This document shows positions 1 through 12,288 of a stretch of 64,000 bases of DNA, in pieces; within the stretch, counting starts at the first letter, position 1; each line of letters starts with the position of its first letter. The stretch is from Pleurostoma richardsiae. Lineage: Eukaryota; Ascomycota; Sordariomycetes; Calosphaeriales; Pleurostomataceae. Below the pieces are notes generated by a model. It searched no databases. It was not told the DNA's origin and saw only the letters and a program-made list of their open reading frames with translations. The DNA is taken from the NCBI GenBank assembly GCA_030052745.1, contig JANBVO010000016.1, positions 248,001 to 312,000 of the forward strand, in the 5' to 3' direction. Made by a program: the position numbers and the translations under genes.

Positions 1-432
1 CTTCCTAGTCCAAAATTCCCCCGGAACGGCTGGGCTTCAGGTGGCTTGGAGATTTTCGACCCCCGGATTGGTGGTTTTGTGCCCGCACGCGGTACAGGCT
101 AAGGGGTCTAGTCTCGACTCTATCTCCACCGTACCTCGTCTATGTTTGCGATGCTACTCTCAGTCACGCAACGAGCTCCGCCTGCCCCCGGACCCCAGAT
201 TCCGGCAGACTGTGGGGGTTGCATTGTCATGACACGCCAGACACTCTCTGCCCAGTTCGGCGGTCTCCTCCTCTTCAAAGGCCAATTCAGGGAGCATACG
301 CATATATAATCCACGGTGTTGCTACCGAACCCACGATTCGTCTATGGCACCATACGGCCTCCCAGCAGTTCCTGGAAGCATCGAAGCTCTTCGTCTTAAT
401 AACATCATAAGCATTCTAGTTGCGCATCGATA
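1..432. other. 5' edge intergenic region
   Basis: No supported gene. The open frames here are short, overlap on both strands and resemble nothing I recognise. The stretch directly before 433 is probably the promoter and leader of the sugar transporter gene that follows. Confidence 0.6.
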
Positions 433-2333
433 ATGCTGACTCTAGGAGGAAAGGCTGAGGCTGGGCCTACGCCCGCTGTCGCCGCAACTTCCGAGCACCT
501 GGAGGAGAACCAAGTATCCGGCTCCCCCCGAACCGCCAACGTCACCTTTCACGATGTCTGGAGGCACAGGAGAGTTCTGGCTTGGTGTGAGTCCCTCTTA
601 TACCTTCACTAGCACAATCGTCTACCGTCCACTACTTACAAAATGGTTCGCCTACACCCCAGGCCTCTACATCTTCCTTATGCCCGTTAATTTCGGCTAT
701 GAGAATGGAAACGTCGGCAACCTTCTCGCCGTCGAGGCTTTCCTTCGACATTTCGGAAAGGAGGCAGATGGGCAGCTCGTCATCTCGGCCAAGGACCAGC
801 AGATCCTGAACGCCGCTGCCACCGTCGGCATCTTCGTCTCCGCTTTCGCTACGGGCTTCATCGCCGATTTCCTCGGCCGCAAGAAGACCATAATGCTCGG
901 ATGCGTCGTGTGCGTGGCAGGCGTCCTCGTCCAATACTTCAGCAAGACAATCCTGCATCTCTTCGGCGGCAAGGTCGTTGCTACCTTCGGCTTTGGACTG
1001 GGCCACTCCCTAGGTCCGGTCTTCGTGGCAGAATTGGCGCCCGTGCAGCTCAGAGGGATGTGCCTGACCTTGGTGGTACGTGCTATCTATCATCTGCTTC
1101 CCCGCCTGCTGAGTTTCACTCGCTGATTCTCGTGTATGAAGAACACCATGATCGTGCTCGGCCAATGGCTGAACTCCCTTGTCGTGTACGCCTGCTCCGA
1201 CCGGCCGGACGACTTCGCCTGGCGCATACCCGTCATCACCCAGATCATCCCGCCCGCTCTACTCCTTATTGGCATGCCGTTTCTGGCTGAATCACCGTCT
1301 TGGCTCATCATTAGGGGCCGATTCGAGGATGCGGCCAAGTCATTCCGCAGGTTCAATGGGCCCGACTTCGACGTCGACGGCGCCATGGCCCTTGCTACAA
1401 CTGCTGTCGAGCAGGAGCGCGAGCTGGAGCGGGCGCAGTCGTCGTGGATGCAGTGCTTCAAGGGCTCCGACGGCCGGAGAACGCTCATAATCTGCATGGT
1501 TTACATCGCGCAGCAGTTCATAGGAGTGAACTTTATTGCTGGCTATTTGACGTGAGTATCATCCATACATCACTCATAGCGGAGCGTGAAGATGAATGAA
1601 CAGGATACCGGGAATAGATGGAAGATGCTGACAAGCCCGCCAAATAGTTATTACTACCGACTCGCTGGCGTGAACAACCCCATCGGCATGGCACAGGTGG
1701 CCTTTGCAATCCAGCTCTTTGGCAATATCTGCTCATGGTTTCTGGTGGACCGCGTTGGCCGCCGGCCCATGATTGTCGGGGGCACAATCGTTATGACTTG
1801 CGGCCTGCTTCTCATCGGCGGCATTAGCACCATTGGCACCAAGCCAGCACTCACCGCCACGGTGGCGTTCATGACTGTCTGGGGTTACCTGGTACGTGTG
1901 CACTCTCCACCCCTCTTAAGCAACAGGCCGTCACTAATCCATCTCCCCTACCGAACAGTACCAGGCTACCCTAGGCGCCGTCGCTTACGCCGTCGGCGGC
2001 GAGACACCGAGCCCCGTGCTGCGGCAGAAGTCGTACTCGATCAACATCATGTCAGCGACGGCCGTGTCGTGCATGGTGCTGCAGGTCATGCCGTACCTGA
2101 TCAACACCGACGAGGCTAACCTCGGCGGCAAGATCTGCTTCGTCTTCTTCGGCCTATCCTTCCCCATGTGCTTCTATCTGTACTTCTGCCTGCCCGAGAT
2201 GAAGGGTCGCTCCTTCGTCGAGATCCAGGAGATGTTCCACCGCGGCGTACCCGCGCGCAAGTTCGGGACTTACGTCTGCCAGGTCACTGAAGACGTTACT
2301 CTCGCTGCGCACGGCAAGCAGGAAGAGGCTTAG
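433..2333 (+). CDS. MFS sugar porter (maltose/hexose transporter type)
   Basis: Proton-coupled sugar importer of the plasma membrane, major facilitator superfamily, sugar porter family. Exons 433-586, 663-1075, 1142-1551, 1648-1891, 1959-2333 give 531 residues, the usual length. The ATG at 433 adds a soluble N-terminus of about 50 residues before the first membrane helix (MPVNFGYENG); the next in-frame Met would lose it. Family marks: the cytoplasmic loop GFIADFLGRKK after helix 2, AESPSWLI in place of the usual PESPRWL, and the GGETPSPVLRQKS motif typical of fungal maltose/alpha-glucoside-type porters. All four introns have GT-AG ends and join in phase. Twelve helices are expected. Substrate cannot be read from sequence. 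The GH78 gene lies 3.9 kb downstream, so a rhamnoside or glucoside role is possible but unproven. Confidence 0.88.
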
Positions 2334-4625
2334 AGTGCTGCTCTTGCAGAGCAGACAGTCAGGAGTGGACCACAAGGGGTTGAAGTTGGTAGGCGAACAA
2401 AACACAAATACGGGTTGAATAGGTGTCTGTTAGAGGGAAAGCTTGCGCAGTGCGAATAGTCAAGGGAACAAATATAGCCCCTACGGCAAATCTCACAACA
2501 GACTAGTTCAGTGTTGGATGGCGGCTTTAACGTATGCTAAGTTGGCGGTAACCCTTTTGGACACGAGTTTCAGTCTATGATCCTTCCTAACCGTGCTCAA
2601 GGTATACTTGAACCACGTCGAGGAGCCGCTGAAGAGCGGTGCCATGACTGAGGCAAAGGTCCGCGAGCTCGGACGACCAGTTTTCGCATCCGGCAGTGCA
2701 CAGCGCGCGGCAGTCTATACGCGGCCATCGTCTAGCCTCTCGATGGTCTATTATCCCCTGTCTAGCTCTCCCGGTACAGCTGCCTGAAATGTTCATGTCG
2801 GATCCCACCGACTCACAACGGCTCCTGTTCGAGTAATTAGGGCGCGGACACCAATACCAACGCGGACTGTAGAAATCCGCCGCTAATGGCGATCCTCCGC
2901 TCCATGAGGGACAACCCCAGCCTTTCTGGCGTTGCGGCCGAGCTGCTCGACCGCGTCTTGTCGCTTGTGGAATATGGTAGCCACGCCGTCTTGAAAAACA
3001 GCGAGGTAGGCGAGTCGGCGGGGAACATCTGCAAGTCCAATGTTGATTATAGAGAACCAGATGCAAAAGTCTGAGCTTAGACGACTGGTGGCGAGGGGGT
3101 GACGCCATGTGCAGATTATAGTTTGCATCGAACCGTGCAATGAACTTAGGGCTTGTGATACTTGTGATGGTTTGTAGAGTCGGCGAGTGAGCAAGCTAAC
3201 GCGGATCGGGCCTGAGGATGGAAGGATTCTGCGGTCATCGTGGCCGCAGTCACGGCTGTCGAGCCACCGAGTCCTCCGGTCCTCCTCCCTCACTAATTCC
3301 ATTTGCTCTGCAATGAAGTCTGTAACGACTACCGTTCAGGTGGGCGATCAGTTCGTCGAGGAGGGTAGCCTGCGCCCTGCTCGACGTCCTCCTGGCATGC
3401 CATTCTCAGCGAAAGGTGAATATCCCACCTCGTCCTCACGGGCGACGCGGGAGACGAGCTACCAGAAACGAGCATGGTAGTATTCCTCGGCACTGGACCA
3501 TCACTAACAACAGAAACTCTGAAGTTTTTTGTCGATGTGCCCGTTATTTTGCGGTAATATCCACCGCGGTGCCTCAATGGAGACTTGGTCTAGTTCAGGC
3601 GAGTTCGGGTTAAAGCAGCGGAGATTCTGGAATCTTCTCCACAATGGTGATTTCAAGGGGAGCCCGTGCGAGACGTCTACTGCTCTTGCGGTTTGCCTTC
3701 CCCTGTAATCATTCCAGTCACTACCAGCCGTCGCTTAGGCGTGCTGCCGCATCCGCATCGACTCATTCAACACTAGGGGCGGACCTGGCAACGACATGAA
3801 TTTTGCCGACATCGAGAACAGCAAATACAAGGATTTTTCTGACACCGGGAGCAGAGCAGCGGTATGAATATCTGCGGTGGGAGAGGGCGTGGTAGCGAAC
3901 GTAGTGACTCTCCTTTTCGTGCAAACTCTAGGCCAGCGTGTCTCAACGACTTTAATCCTCGGGTGGAACCTTTGCCGTTGTGCCAAGTTCCATGTTGATC
4001 CTCGCCACCTACAGTTAAGTCCTCAGACAATTTCGATTCCTTGTGACTGGAAACAACATGTTCTCCGTCGTCTGAAGTAACGCTATGGGGTGCAGGAATG
4101 TGACAACTGTCGGCATGGCCGTTATACGTCGGCGATAATAATGACCTATGCTGGGACTGGTCGTCGCACTCTCGCTGCTTCTCGTCCTCGTGTGGTGTTT
4201 TCTGCTCCCCTTGCCCCTTGCCTTTGTACCACATGTTGGTGTTTGACCAGGTAAGTAGGCAGTTAGCTCTGCTCCTTTGCTTTGTGTCTTGTGGTGCGAA
4301 TGAGCGCTTTGGTATTCGGGCGGTCGTTGTTTAATTTAGCGAATCTTGCCACCAAAGATTGAGCGTGGGCGTCGTTGAGGTGTCAGTCACCGCTTCAAAA
4401 TTCGGCCATTGGGTCCAAAGTGCAACATTGGGCAGAAATATGCTGTGTGTGCCACGGCTGCCATGCTCATTGGACAGCGTAGACCTCACGATTCGCAGAT
4501 GCCTAAAGGTGACATCAAATATGACAATCTGTCGAGAAAGAAATACGATTTCACCGTAGACAGTTCGTCTCGATTGACCTCTCACGGTCAAGAACGTACG
4601 AATATCTGCGTATTATCTCCTAGAC
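2334..4625. other. 2.3 kb intergenic region without a supported gene
   Basis: Only short frames overlapping on both strands. Two attract attention, 2886-3074 (+) and 2883-3302 (-), but neither has a recognisable domain, a good exon chain or a partner exon. It may hold a fully decayed gene, long regulatory DNA or an unrecognised RNA; I see no terminal repeats. Confidence 0.55.
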
Positions 4626-5698
4626 ATGGCTGTCGCAGCCAACATTGAGCTTATTGATCTCGAGGCACAGACAGCCGAGATAACCCAAGATGACCTGGAT
4701 TTGAGACCCTGGTCCGTCATCACTTCATCCCAATCAGATTGCTCGAGACTAATGAGACAGGAAATATATTGGTTATAAGGGCTTTTCCAAGTTTGCCGCA
4801 GCCGATGATGATCACTTTGCCCTTCGCCGGTTCGACAGACTTCACACGAGGACGCTTCTGAGACACCAGGCCAAGCTGTCGTCCCTGGAAGCAGAACTTG
4901 ATATGATCGATGACAGGCTTAGTTCCAAGGATGCCCCAGATATTGACAATGGCTATGTGATTGGAGATCCAGATGGTGGTCGAGTGGCTCTACAAGAGAT
5001 GATCAACGAAGCACTCCAGAAATACGGTGAATACAGGTACCTACGACGCATCAAAATCCAGTTGCTGATTACCAATGTAGATAGCCTGCTCTATCATTAC
5101 ATGCAGCTCAAGAACAGGCCAAAAACGACCCCAACAGTCACCCGCAATATCGGGTTGTGGTTCAATAACCGCAACAATCCAATCCACGCCGACGAAGCGG
5201 GGTTTCTGTCCCAGCAAGATTTGATCTCCGTTGCTAGGTTTGAAAAGCCTCCTTTAAGAACCATCTTCGAGCAGCGGGTCCTCCTTCCCCTTGCCAAGCG
5301 CTGGAATCGCCATTACCCAAGAGACGAGACTCTACTTTCAGAGAATACAACCGCAATCGTCGCCCCAGAACCCATCGACACGTTCCTCACCTTCTTCATC
5401 TTTCTGGTCGCTACGGCGATGCTGGTAGTGCCACTCTGGGCTCTTGCCATTGTCACAGGCATGTTTCGGAAGCTGGGAATTATCACTATATGTTTGTTTC
5501 TCTTTCTAGGTGTGCTTAACTGGGGGACATTGTCGAGGCCTTTTGAGATCCTGGCCGCTACTGCAGGGTAAGTTGTGTGTTTTCTACACAAAACTTTCAT
5601 CCGTAACGTAGTAAATAGTCTCATGTGAAACCTCCGTCAGGTACTCGGCTGTTCTTGTTGTCTTTCTACAGTTGGGTCAGTCCGCGGCGGACAGTTAA
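4626..5698 (+). CDS. DUF6594 domain membrane protein
   Basis: Exons 4626-4711, 4761-5567, 5641-5698; 316 residues. The first intron (49 nt) carries a CTAAT branch point. Splicing creates WKYIGYKGFSKF at residues 29-40, the hallmark start of the fungal DUF6594 family, followed by an Arg/Leu-rich helical stretch (LRRFDRLHTRTLLRHQ) and a coiled-coil-prone segment. The C-terminus has three hydrophobic helices (around FLTFFIFLVATAML, LGIITICLFLFLGV and YSAVLVVFLQ), the usual DUF6594 layout of a cytosolic helical part anchored by a C-terminal membrane hairpin. The family has no established biochemical role; it is common in accessory regions of Pezizomycotina genomes. The last exon is inferred from the family-like C-terminal helix. 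No functional link to its neighbours is evident. Confidence 0.85.
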
Positions 5699-6186
5699 GT
5701 TGGGGTCTCAGCAACTTAGGCTGATCGATTCCAATCGGCTATGAGGTGATAAGAGTTTTCGGTCGTTCCAGGACAAGAACATGCGGAAGGTAGGAATCGG
5801 GATCACTATGTCATGGGAGATTAGATTGTTTGTGGTATGGCTTTTTGTCATCGTTATGTTCTGGATAAGTCATCTATGGATGGGCCGTGTGTCAGTGGAG
5901 AGCGAGTCAAAGTGTCCAATGATATATAGTACTAGTGACAGGGCCGAGGTTACCTACCTATTTTGTTGGGTGCTGCCTCCTTGACCATATGATTGCTGAA
6001 TATAGTAATCTTAACCGTCAGATTCCACGGACCAGAATATGGTTAGACATCATCTTATATGCGAACCCTCAGTGAAAAAAACATTCTGGAGCGACCTATG
6101 TTGATATTTCAACGATATTGCAACAGTCTACAGACGACTACCTTCTTCTCCTCTATTTCAAACTTATCCAGACTACTAGTAAATGT
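5699..6186. other. Intergenic region, tail-to-tail
   Basis: Lies between the 3' end of the DUF6594 gene and the 3' end of the minus-strand GH78 gene. It is AT-richer than its flanks and holds no supported gene; presumably two opposing terminators and polyadenylation regions. Confidence 0.6.
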
Positions 6187-8926
6187 CTAAAAGTACACAT
6201 TGATATCTACCGACCCCTCGTTACCAACGAGGATCTCTCTGTCTTCTCCATACGCCGCCCCATTGACCAGAACGCTGGTCTTTCTCTCCCACACCTCTGC
6301 CGGCACCACCACAGTTCCATCAAAACCTCTTGGACCCTGACAAGACAACCGCCAGCTCACATCCGACTCCTCCCACCGCACCGTGATGACCTCCCCAGCC
6401 GGCGTCGGCACCCTCCCCTGCGCCCACTTCAGCCCATCGATCCTCAGCCGCGGGCTCACAAGGTATCTCTTGTATCCCGGCGCCAGGGGCTCGACGCCCA
6501 GCACGTACCGCGACAGCAGGTACGTCGGGCCTACGCTGAACAACTGTGCGTACGAGCAAAAGTCGCCCTTGAAAGGCGTCCCGTCCTCTCCCCGGAGGAA
6601 CTCCCACGTCGTGCCCGTGAAGTGCGGGCTCGACTCGTTTGCCATGGGCGCCCACACCGTCCGCAGCACGTGCTCTGCCTCCGCATGGCGACCGGCGTGG
6701 ATCGCTGCCTGCGCGTGGAAGGCCGACATGATGGGCGAGATGACGGGGGGCACGCCGGGGGTCTCGGCAGTGAAGGAGAGAGGGGCATTGTTGTGGCTCC
6801 CGGTGCGCAGGGCTGGGAACTTATCATCCAGAATTTTGGGGAGGCGAGCCTGAGGGATGAGGTCCTGCAGGATTAGCCAGGCGTGGGCCTCTTGCTGGAA
6901 CCCTGTCGTGCGGGCGTGGGTGATATTGTAATGGCCTGTCTCTTTGTTATAGCAGTGCTGGTCAATGGCCGCGGCGGTCCTGTCCGCTTGTGCGAGATAC
7001 TTGTCACGGGCATCCGGGTCTGACACAGCCGGGGAGAGGACCATGTCTGCACAGGCGCGCAGGACTGCGGTGAAGAGGGCGTTGCGTTTGGTGGAGATTC
7101 CCTCCTGGATGCCGTTATAATAGTCGTAGTCGCCGGCTGTGTTAATATGTTAGCGGACATATCATGAAGAAAGAAGGGAACGCAGTGCACACCGTCCATG
7201 CCGTGGAGCTCGAGCAGACCGTCTTCGGTGACGTGCTCCTCCAGGTACGACAAGCACTCCTTGATGCGACCCCAGCAGATGGACAGCAAGGAATCATCCC
7301 CAGTGTGCATCCAGAAGTCGTATATAACCAAGATCAGATACATGGAGTAGTTTCCTGTCAAGATCGTGAACATGCCATCCTTTCCGGTCCTGCAGGGATC
7401 GCGGCCCGGAGGACATCCACCAGACAAAAGTCGTGATGGGCTCACGTCTCTCGTCATGGAAGCGACTATGTTGCCCTTGATGTATTCGATGCCAGCGGTC
7501 GAGTAGTACAATGAGCGCCCGCCGATGATGATGTCTGCCGTCCAGGGGTATCTGTCCCGCTTGGCTCCGTCCGAGATCCAGGGGAACTGATTCCAGCCGA
7601 CGCCGAAATCAGAGAGAGCGGCTGGATTGTTGAGTCCCGACTCGTAGAGAACTTCGTCTCCGGCTATTGATGCCACAGTCAGGTCTTTGAAGCGGCAGAG
7701 CTGGTCCCTGCCAGCCCCAATGCCCACAGATCCCTTGGACGAGAAGGGAAATTCTTCGCTTCCTTCCCGACCAAGTTGACCAAGAGCCGCCAATCCATCT
7801 ACATCCTGTTAGCCACACGAACAGTGATATTAGGACAACGTAACTTACCACCCCTAATCCCGCCCTGTCTGAATTTGCCCACCTCAACACTGTTAATGCT
7901 AATGCGGATAGGCTCATGTCCTTCGCAGACAGTCTCGACCTGGAGCCATTCACCCCCAGTTAACCCGATATAAGATATATCCACAACCGTGATGAGCTTC
8001 GGCTCCAAGGTGGTCTGTTTCGTGTTGTAATAGCCAAACCACTGCTCCAGCCGCGCACCATGGCTATCCAGGTTTAATTGAAACAGCAAGCTCGGCATTC
8101 CCGGAGGAACCCTGACCGCCCAGGCCAGGCCACCCTCAAGAACCATACCGCTGAACTTCATCACGTAGTCCGTCCACTCGCTACCCCAGCCATACGCGTT
8201 GCACCGCTGAGAATCGACCAGCACACCCATGTCCTCCGACACCTGCCACGGCGGCGGCACCGTCCGGGCGGGGATGCAGTTCAGCTGCAGCGTGCGGGCA
8301 CCGTAGCCCCAGATCTTTGAGAGGTACTCGTCCGAGCACTGGAAGTATCCCGGAAGCTTGTCCAGGGGCACGTTGGAGGTCGTGGGAATGAAGCCGGCCA
8401 GTGAGACTTTGACGGTGCAGGACACTGGGGAGACCAGCGTCAGGCGCAGCCATCGCTGGCTGCCCTGGACGTGCCTGGACTCGTACACGCCGGTGCCGCG
8501 CACTCGGAACCGCGTGCGGCGGCTGGTATCGGCTCCGGCGGAGAACGGAAATGGACCATCGCCATCTGTCCTGAGAATCCCGGGGTAGCCCTCCGAGACG
8601 GTGAAGTCGATGATGGCCTTGCTTCTCTCCTTGCCAGCTGAGGAGGACACGATCTCCTGGATACGGATCACGGGGATCCCGGCAACAGCAACGCCATAGT
8701 CGAGGATGAGCGACGGTTCCTGGCGATCTTCCGACTGCCTGGACAGAGTTGCACAGGACACATCATCAGAGGAAAGAAGGGCTTCTGGGTTGGTGACATT
8801 CCCGGTGACCGAGTGGACACTCTTTGGGGTGAGGTACTGCGGCCACTCATCTCTCACAAAATCGTAGTTGGGTGACACTGGCTGGGGCATCGGTGGGAAG
8901 GAGAACTTGAGAGAGTCACGCGTCAT
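6187..8926 (-). CDS. Alpha-L-rhamnosidase-type glycoside hydrolase (GH78)
   Basis: Predicted to cleave terminal alpha-L-rhamnose from plant glycosides or pectin fragments. Exons, in transcript order: 8926-7849, 7798-7193, 7136-6187; 877 residues. The six-hairpin (alpha/alpha)6 barrel is recognisable by DGAKRDRYPWTAD at residues 436-448, equivalent to the catalytic-loop motif of GH78, and by the C-terminal block VGPTYLLSRYVLGVEPL followed by a beta-sandwich. Between the N-terminal beta domain and the barrel lies a laminin-G/concanavalin-like segment (about residues 240-350, WTDYVMKFSGMVLEGGLAW). There is no signal peptide at the ATG, so the enzyme looks intracellular and would act on imported glycosides. 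Intron 1 ends at TAG/AT rather than the nearer CAG because only that choice keeps frame. Substrate specificity within GH78 is uncertain. Confidence 0.85.
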
Positions 8927-9861
8927 GGTGCGAGTTGGGATTGTAGCCGCTGCGTCTGTATTGAAGATGGAAGGCGTAAGCAGCTACACGACTTGCTAGA
9001 GAAGCATCAAGGACCTCATAACAGTCTGACAGTAGATACCTAGCTAGAGGGGCTTCACTTTTTCTACTCGCCATGTCGCCCGTGGTAGGAGGTCACAGTA
9101 CACCAACCGCAGGAAACATACGCTCGTGACGATGAAAGGCTTCTCGAGTTTGACCGCGGAGAATTTCTCACATGACGACCCCGGAGGACTTGACATTCCC
9201 CGGCGTCGGCTTTCCGACTAGAAAATGGGAATCACACTGTGCAGAAGCCACAATGCAAGAATGGTCTGAGTTCTTCCCCGCGATCAACACGCCTGACCCA
9301 CAGACACCAGCGTGGCGGTCGATGAAAGCAGTGGACTTTAGTCCGAGTCAGGTATTTCTCGTGGCGTGAGGGGGCTGCAGAACGCCAGCTATCGGCCGAA
9401 GGGGGAACAAGCGGCTAAGCCATTTTAGAGATGATATATCACCGCGGAGGAACCCTTCAAAGACGTCTATCTATGCCTTTGCCGCGCCGGATTTCTGTCC
9501 CGGCATCCTCTTCAGGCCACGTGGAAGGGCGCGGAACATTACCCATCCAGGAACGAACACTCACGTTATGCCGTATCATGCCGTATCATGCAGTCAGGTG
9601 TGATTGTCCGTGATCTTCCAGGCGGGGAATAAGGGGCCTGACCATGGGGAACTGTGGAGAAGATCCCGGAGATGAGGGGATGGGCGTTAGTTATTTCTCC
9701 TTTTACTCCGAACAGCAGTGACGCGGAGGATTTTCTTCTCTTTAAGGAATTTCCCCGAACAGGTTTCACCGCGGCCGAAATCACCAGCCTCACAACCCGT
9801 ACTCTCCCACTGTCACGCGGCGCCCGGCCCATCAGGTCTTCGGCGCATCGGAGAGCCCACA
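8927..9861. other. Divergent promoter between GH78 gene and Zn2Cys6 regulator
   Basis: 935 bp separate the two start codons, so the rhamnosidase-type gene and the regulator gene are transcribed apart from one region. No coding signal. At about 9568-9590 there is a small tandem repeat of the 10-mer ATGCCGTATC. The arrangement fits a pathway-specific regulator next to its target, by inference only. Confidence 0.55.
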
Positions 9862-11814
9862 ATGAGCAGCCGGGCGTGCGACTCGTGCCGGCGGCGGAAG
9901 ATCAAGGTAGGCGTTCATGATGCGATGTCCAACTGCACACAAAGTCTAGCTCGACTCATCTTCGATTTCCCAGTGCGACTCGTCGAGTACGCCGTGCTCA
10001 AACTGCCGCATATCCAGCCTCGATTGCGCTTACACCGTGCCTCCCAAGAAACGTGGTCCCAAGCCCACTTCGGTGAGGCGACGCCGTGTCCAGCATGCTG
10101 CTTCTTCCCCCGTGGCGGAGACAGCATCTCAGAGCCCTGCGAGAGCCCTCACCGATGACCCGGGACTGCCCAGCAGGGGCTGGCACCAGCTCGTCGGAAT
10201 TGAGCCGGATGTCACATCGCCGGGCTTCTCCTGTCACAGCCACGGCCACTCCAGCGAGACCCTGTCCATAGGAAGACACCCTATGCAGCCGTACGGCATC
10301 GGGGCATGGCCAAACAGCAGCATTCCCGACGTCAGAGATGCCGCGATGATGATCTACAGCCAGCTGGTGTCTGTCATCCACACCGCCGTGCCCTCGCGGT
10401 CTATCGGGCAGATAGTCGATGACTGCATCAACTTATACTTCCAGTTCATCTTCCCAATCGGCCCCATCTGCCACGAGCCTACACTGCGCCGGGATGCCGC
10501 TCGACTCTTTCCAGACTCACCTCGCGAGGGCTTACCTTCTCCTACGGCGGCTTCTCCCAGCGCCTTTTCAGCAGACCACGAGCCTAAGTCTCATTTGGCG
10601 ACTATTAGGGCCTTCACCCTCCTGACGAGCCTCTGTGCGGACACCGCCATGATTATGCCTGATCGCCTCCTTCGCCTTCCCAACGTTGTCGCTAGTTCTT
10701 TCCTGAACGCCTCTCGGGGATGCCTCAAGCTCTTCGAGGACTACGATATTGAGCACGCGAACTCTACCTCCATCGTCATCCGCATCCTCCAGTCGGCTGC
10801 CCTCCACAGCAGCGGCCGCACAGGACACTCATGGCACGTCCTCGGCCAAGCCATCCTCCTCGCCCAGGAGCTACGGCTGGACCACGAGCGCTCTCTCGCT
10901 CGGCACGCCTCGGATCCCCTAGAGGCCCAGCTCCTGCGTTCACTCTTCTGGGTCCTCCACATGTCCAACCGCTCCGCCGCCGTCCTCAACAACCGGCCCA
11001 TCCTCCTGCGAGGGTCTTTGTTTGACCCGCCGCCCGACGTTTCCTTCCTCGCCCCCGACCGCATCCCACTCCTCGACCCGACCCGCCCCTTCAACGCCCC
11101 ACCCTTCGAGGACCGCCTCCTCGCCGGTGCAGACCTCTGCTGCCGCCTCTGGTCCTCCGCCTCAGATCTAATCCAGGGGATCCAGGATTGTGCACACCTG
11201 CAGCCAGATGGACCAGAGCGAGGACCCACGGTCGCAGCCCTGATGCGCTCCTATGTCGCCTTCGCAGGCATCCTCGACGACCTGCCACACTGGTTACAGG
11301 TGCCTGATAGCGTCATGTCGGACGACAAGGTTGACGCGGCGGCGGCGGCGTACCAGCGCGGCACGTTCTGGCGCCTGAGGGTCGACGTGGTCGTCACGTT
11401 CCACTGCCTGCGCATGGTGCTGCTCCGGCGGTGCGCGGAGCACGGCTTGGTGGCCGTCATGGGGCTGAGTGAGGAGCCGCTGATGCTTGCAATGAGGACG
11501 GCTGAGATCGCGCGGGATTGCCTGGACGCCGTAGAGGCGATCCCGTTCGAGTACCTCCAGGCGAACGGGGAGCCACTGGTGAGTTGTCCCTCGTCCAAAG
11601 ACCTTGTATTGATGCTGGCGAGGCTTACCATATCTGCAACGCGTTCTAGATGGAGAAGTTCCGTCAGATCGGAAGTGCGCTGCTTGAGCTGAGCCAGAAC
11701 ACCGATTACGACATGATTGAGAACCGTGCCAAGGCATATCTGACGAGACTGCTGAACATTCTTGCCAGGCTCGACTCTAGAGCCGTTGACTTGCTCAACG
11801 GTGATCAGCCGTGA
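9862..11814 (+). CDS. Zn2Cys6 transcription factor with fungal-specific TF domain
   Basis: Nuclear DNA-binding regulator. Exons 9862-9906, 9974-11578, 11650-11814; 604 residues. Joining exons 1 and 2 restores the binuclear zinc cluster: Cys6, Cys9, Cys16, Cys23, Cys26, Cys33, followed by a basic linker (PPKKRGPKP and RRRR) that also looks like a nuclear localisation signal. The middle region matches the fungal-specific transcription factor domain: LYFQFIFPIGPICHEPTLRRD around residue 160, then LAQELRLDHER and LEAQLLRSLFWVLHMSNR. The ATG at 9862 is fixed by the zinc cluster lying almost at the N-terminus. It is divergent from the GH78 gene and precedes the SDR gene on the same strand, so it may control either; the sequence does not show which. 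Confidence 0.9.
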
Positions 11815-12288
11815 ACGAACTGGAGTATAACCAGGCTGTCCGTTCCAGTGACGAGATATTCAAGGCGGCCGGAGATAAGACCTGTAGGAGAGCAGAGGGC
11901 ACTCTAGGGATATGCTGATCACTAGCAAAGGTGAGTTCCTACAGTATCGTCCTCGGATCCGAGGCATGCCCACTATCACCGCAGCTATCCTGTAGTGGCC
12001 TTTGAGAAGCAACTTGGTGGGGATACAACTCCGCATCTCGGGAGATCCGGTGCGAGCTAGCGGTACAGCGAGGTCGGATGCTTTAGCCACTGCCCCTCAC
12101 ATCCAACACCTCAGTCAAGTGGCGCCTTCAAAAGGACGGAAACATCGTCTTGGTGCAATATTTGTGAATCTTACTTCGGCGAACGAGCTACAGTCAGCTA
12201 GAAGTGGTTAAAGTTACCGGTGCTCTCTCTACTACAACTTCTCAAATCTTTATCCGAATTAGCTTTTCCCAGGACTCAGACTGGAGCC
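11815..12288. other. Intergenic region upstream of the SDR gene
   Basis: 474 bp between the regulator's stop and the SDR start, without a supported gene. It contains the 14-bp palindrome annotated separately at 11951-11964. Confidence 0.6.
11951..11964. promoter_or_regulatory. 14-bp perfect palindrome with CGG half-sites
   Basis: CCTCGGATCCGAGG reads the same on both strands and contains inverted CGG triplets (CGG-AT-CCG), the kind of half-site used by Zn2Cys6 dimers. It lies about 325 bp before the SDR start and 137 bp after the zinc-cluster gene. The short 2-nt spacing between half-sites is unusual, so a regulatory role is only a suggestion. Confidence 0.35.

Noticed and set aside
7799-7806. 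Nearer CAG acceptor (7806) for GH78 intron 1
   Set aside because: It puts exon 2 out of frame with the GTAAGT donor; the TAG at 7799 is the only nearby acceptor that keeps frame.
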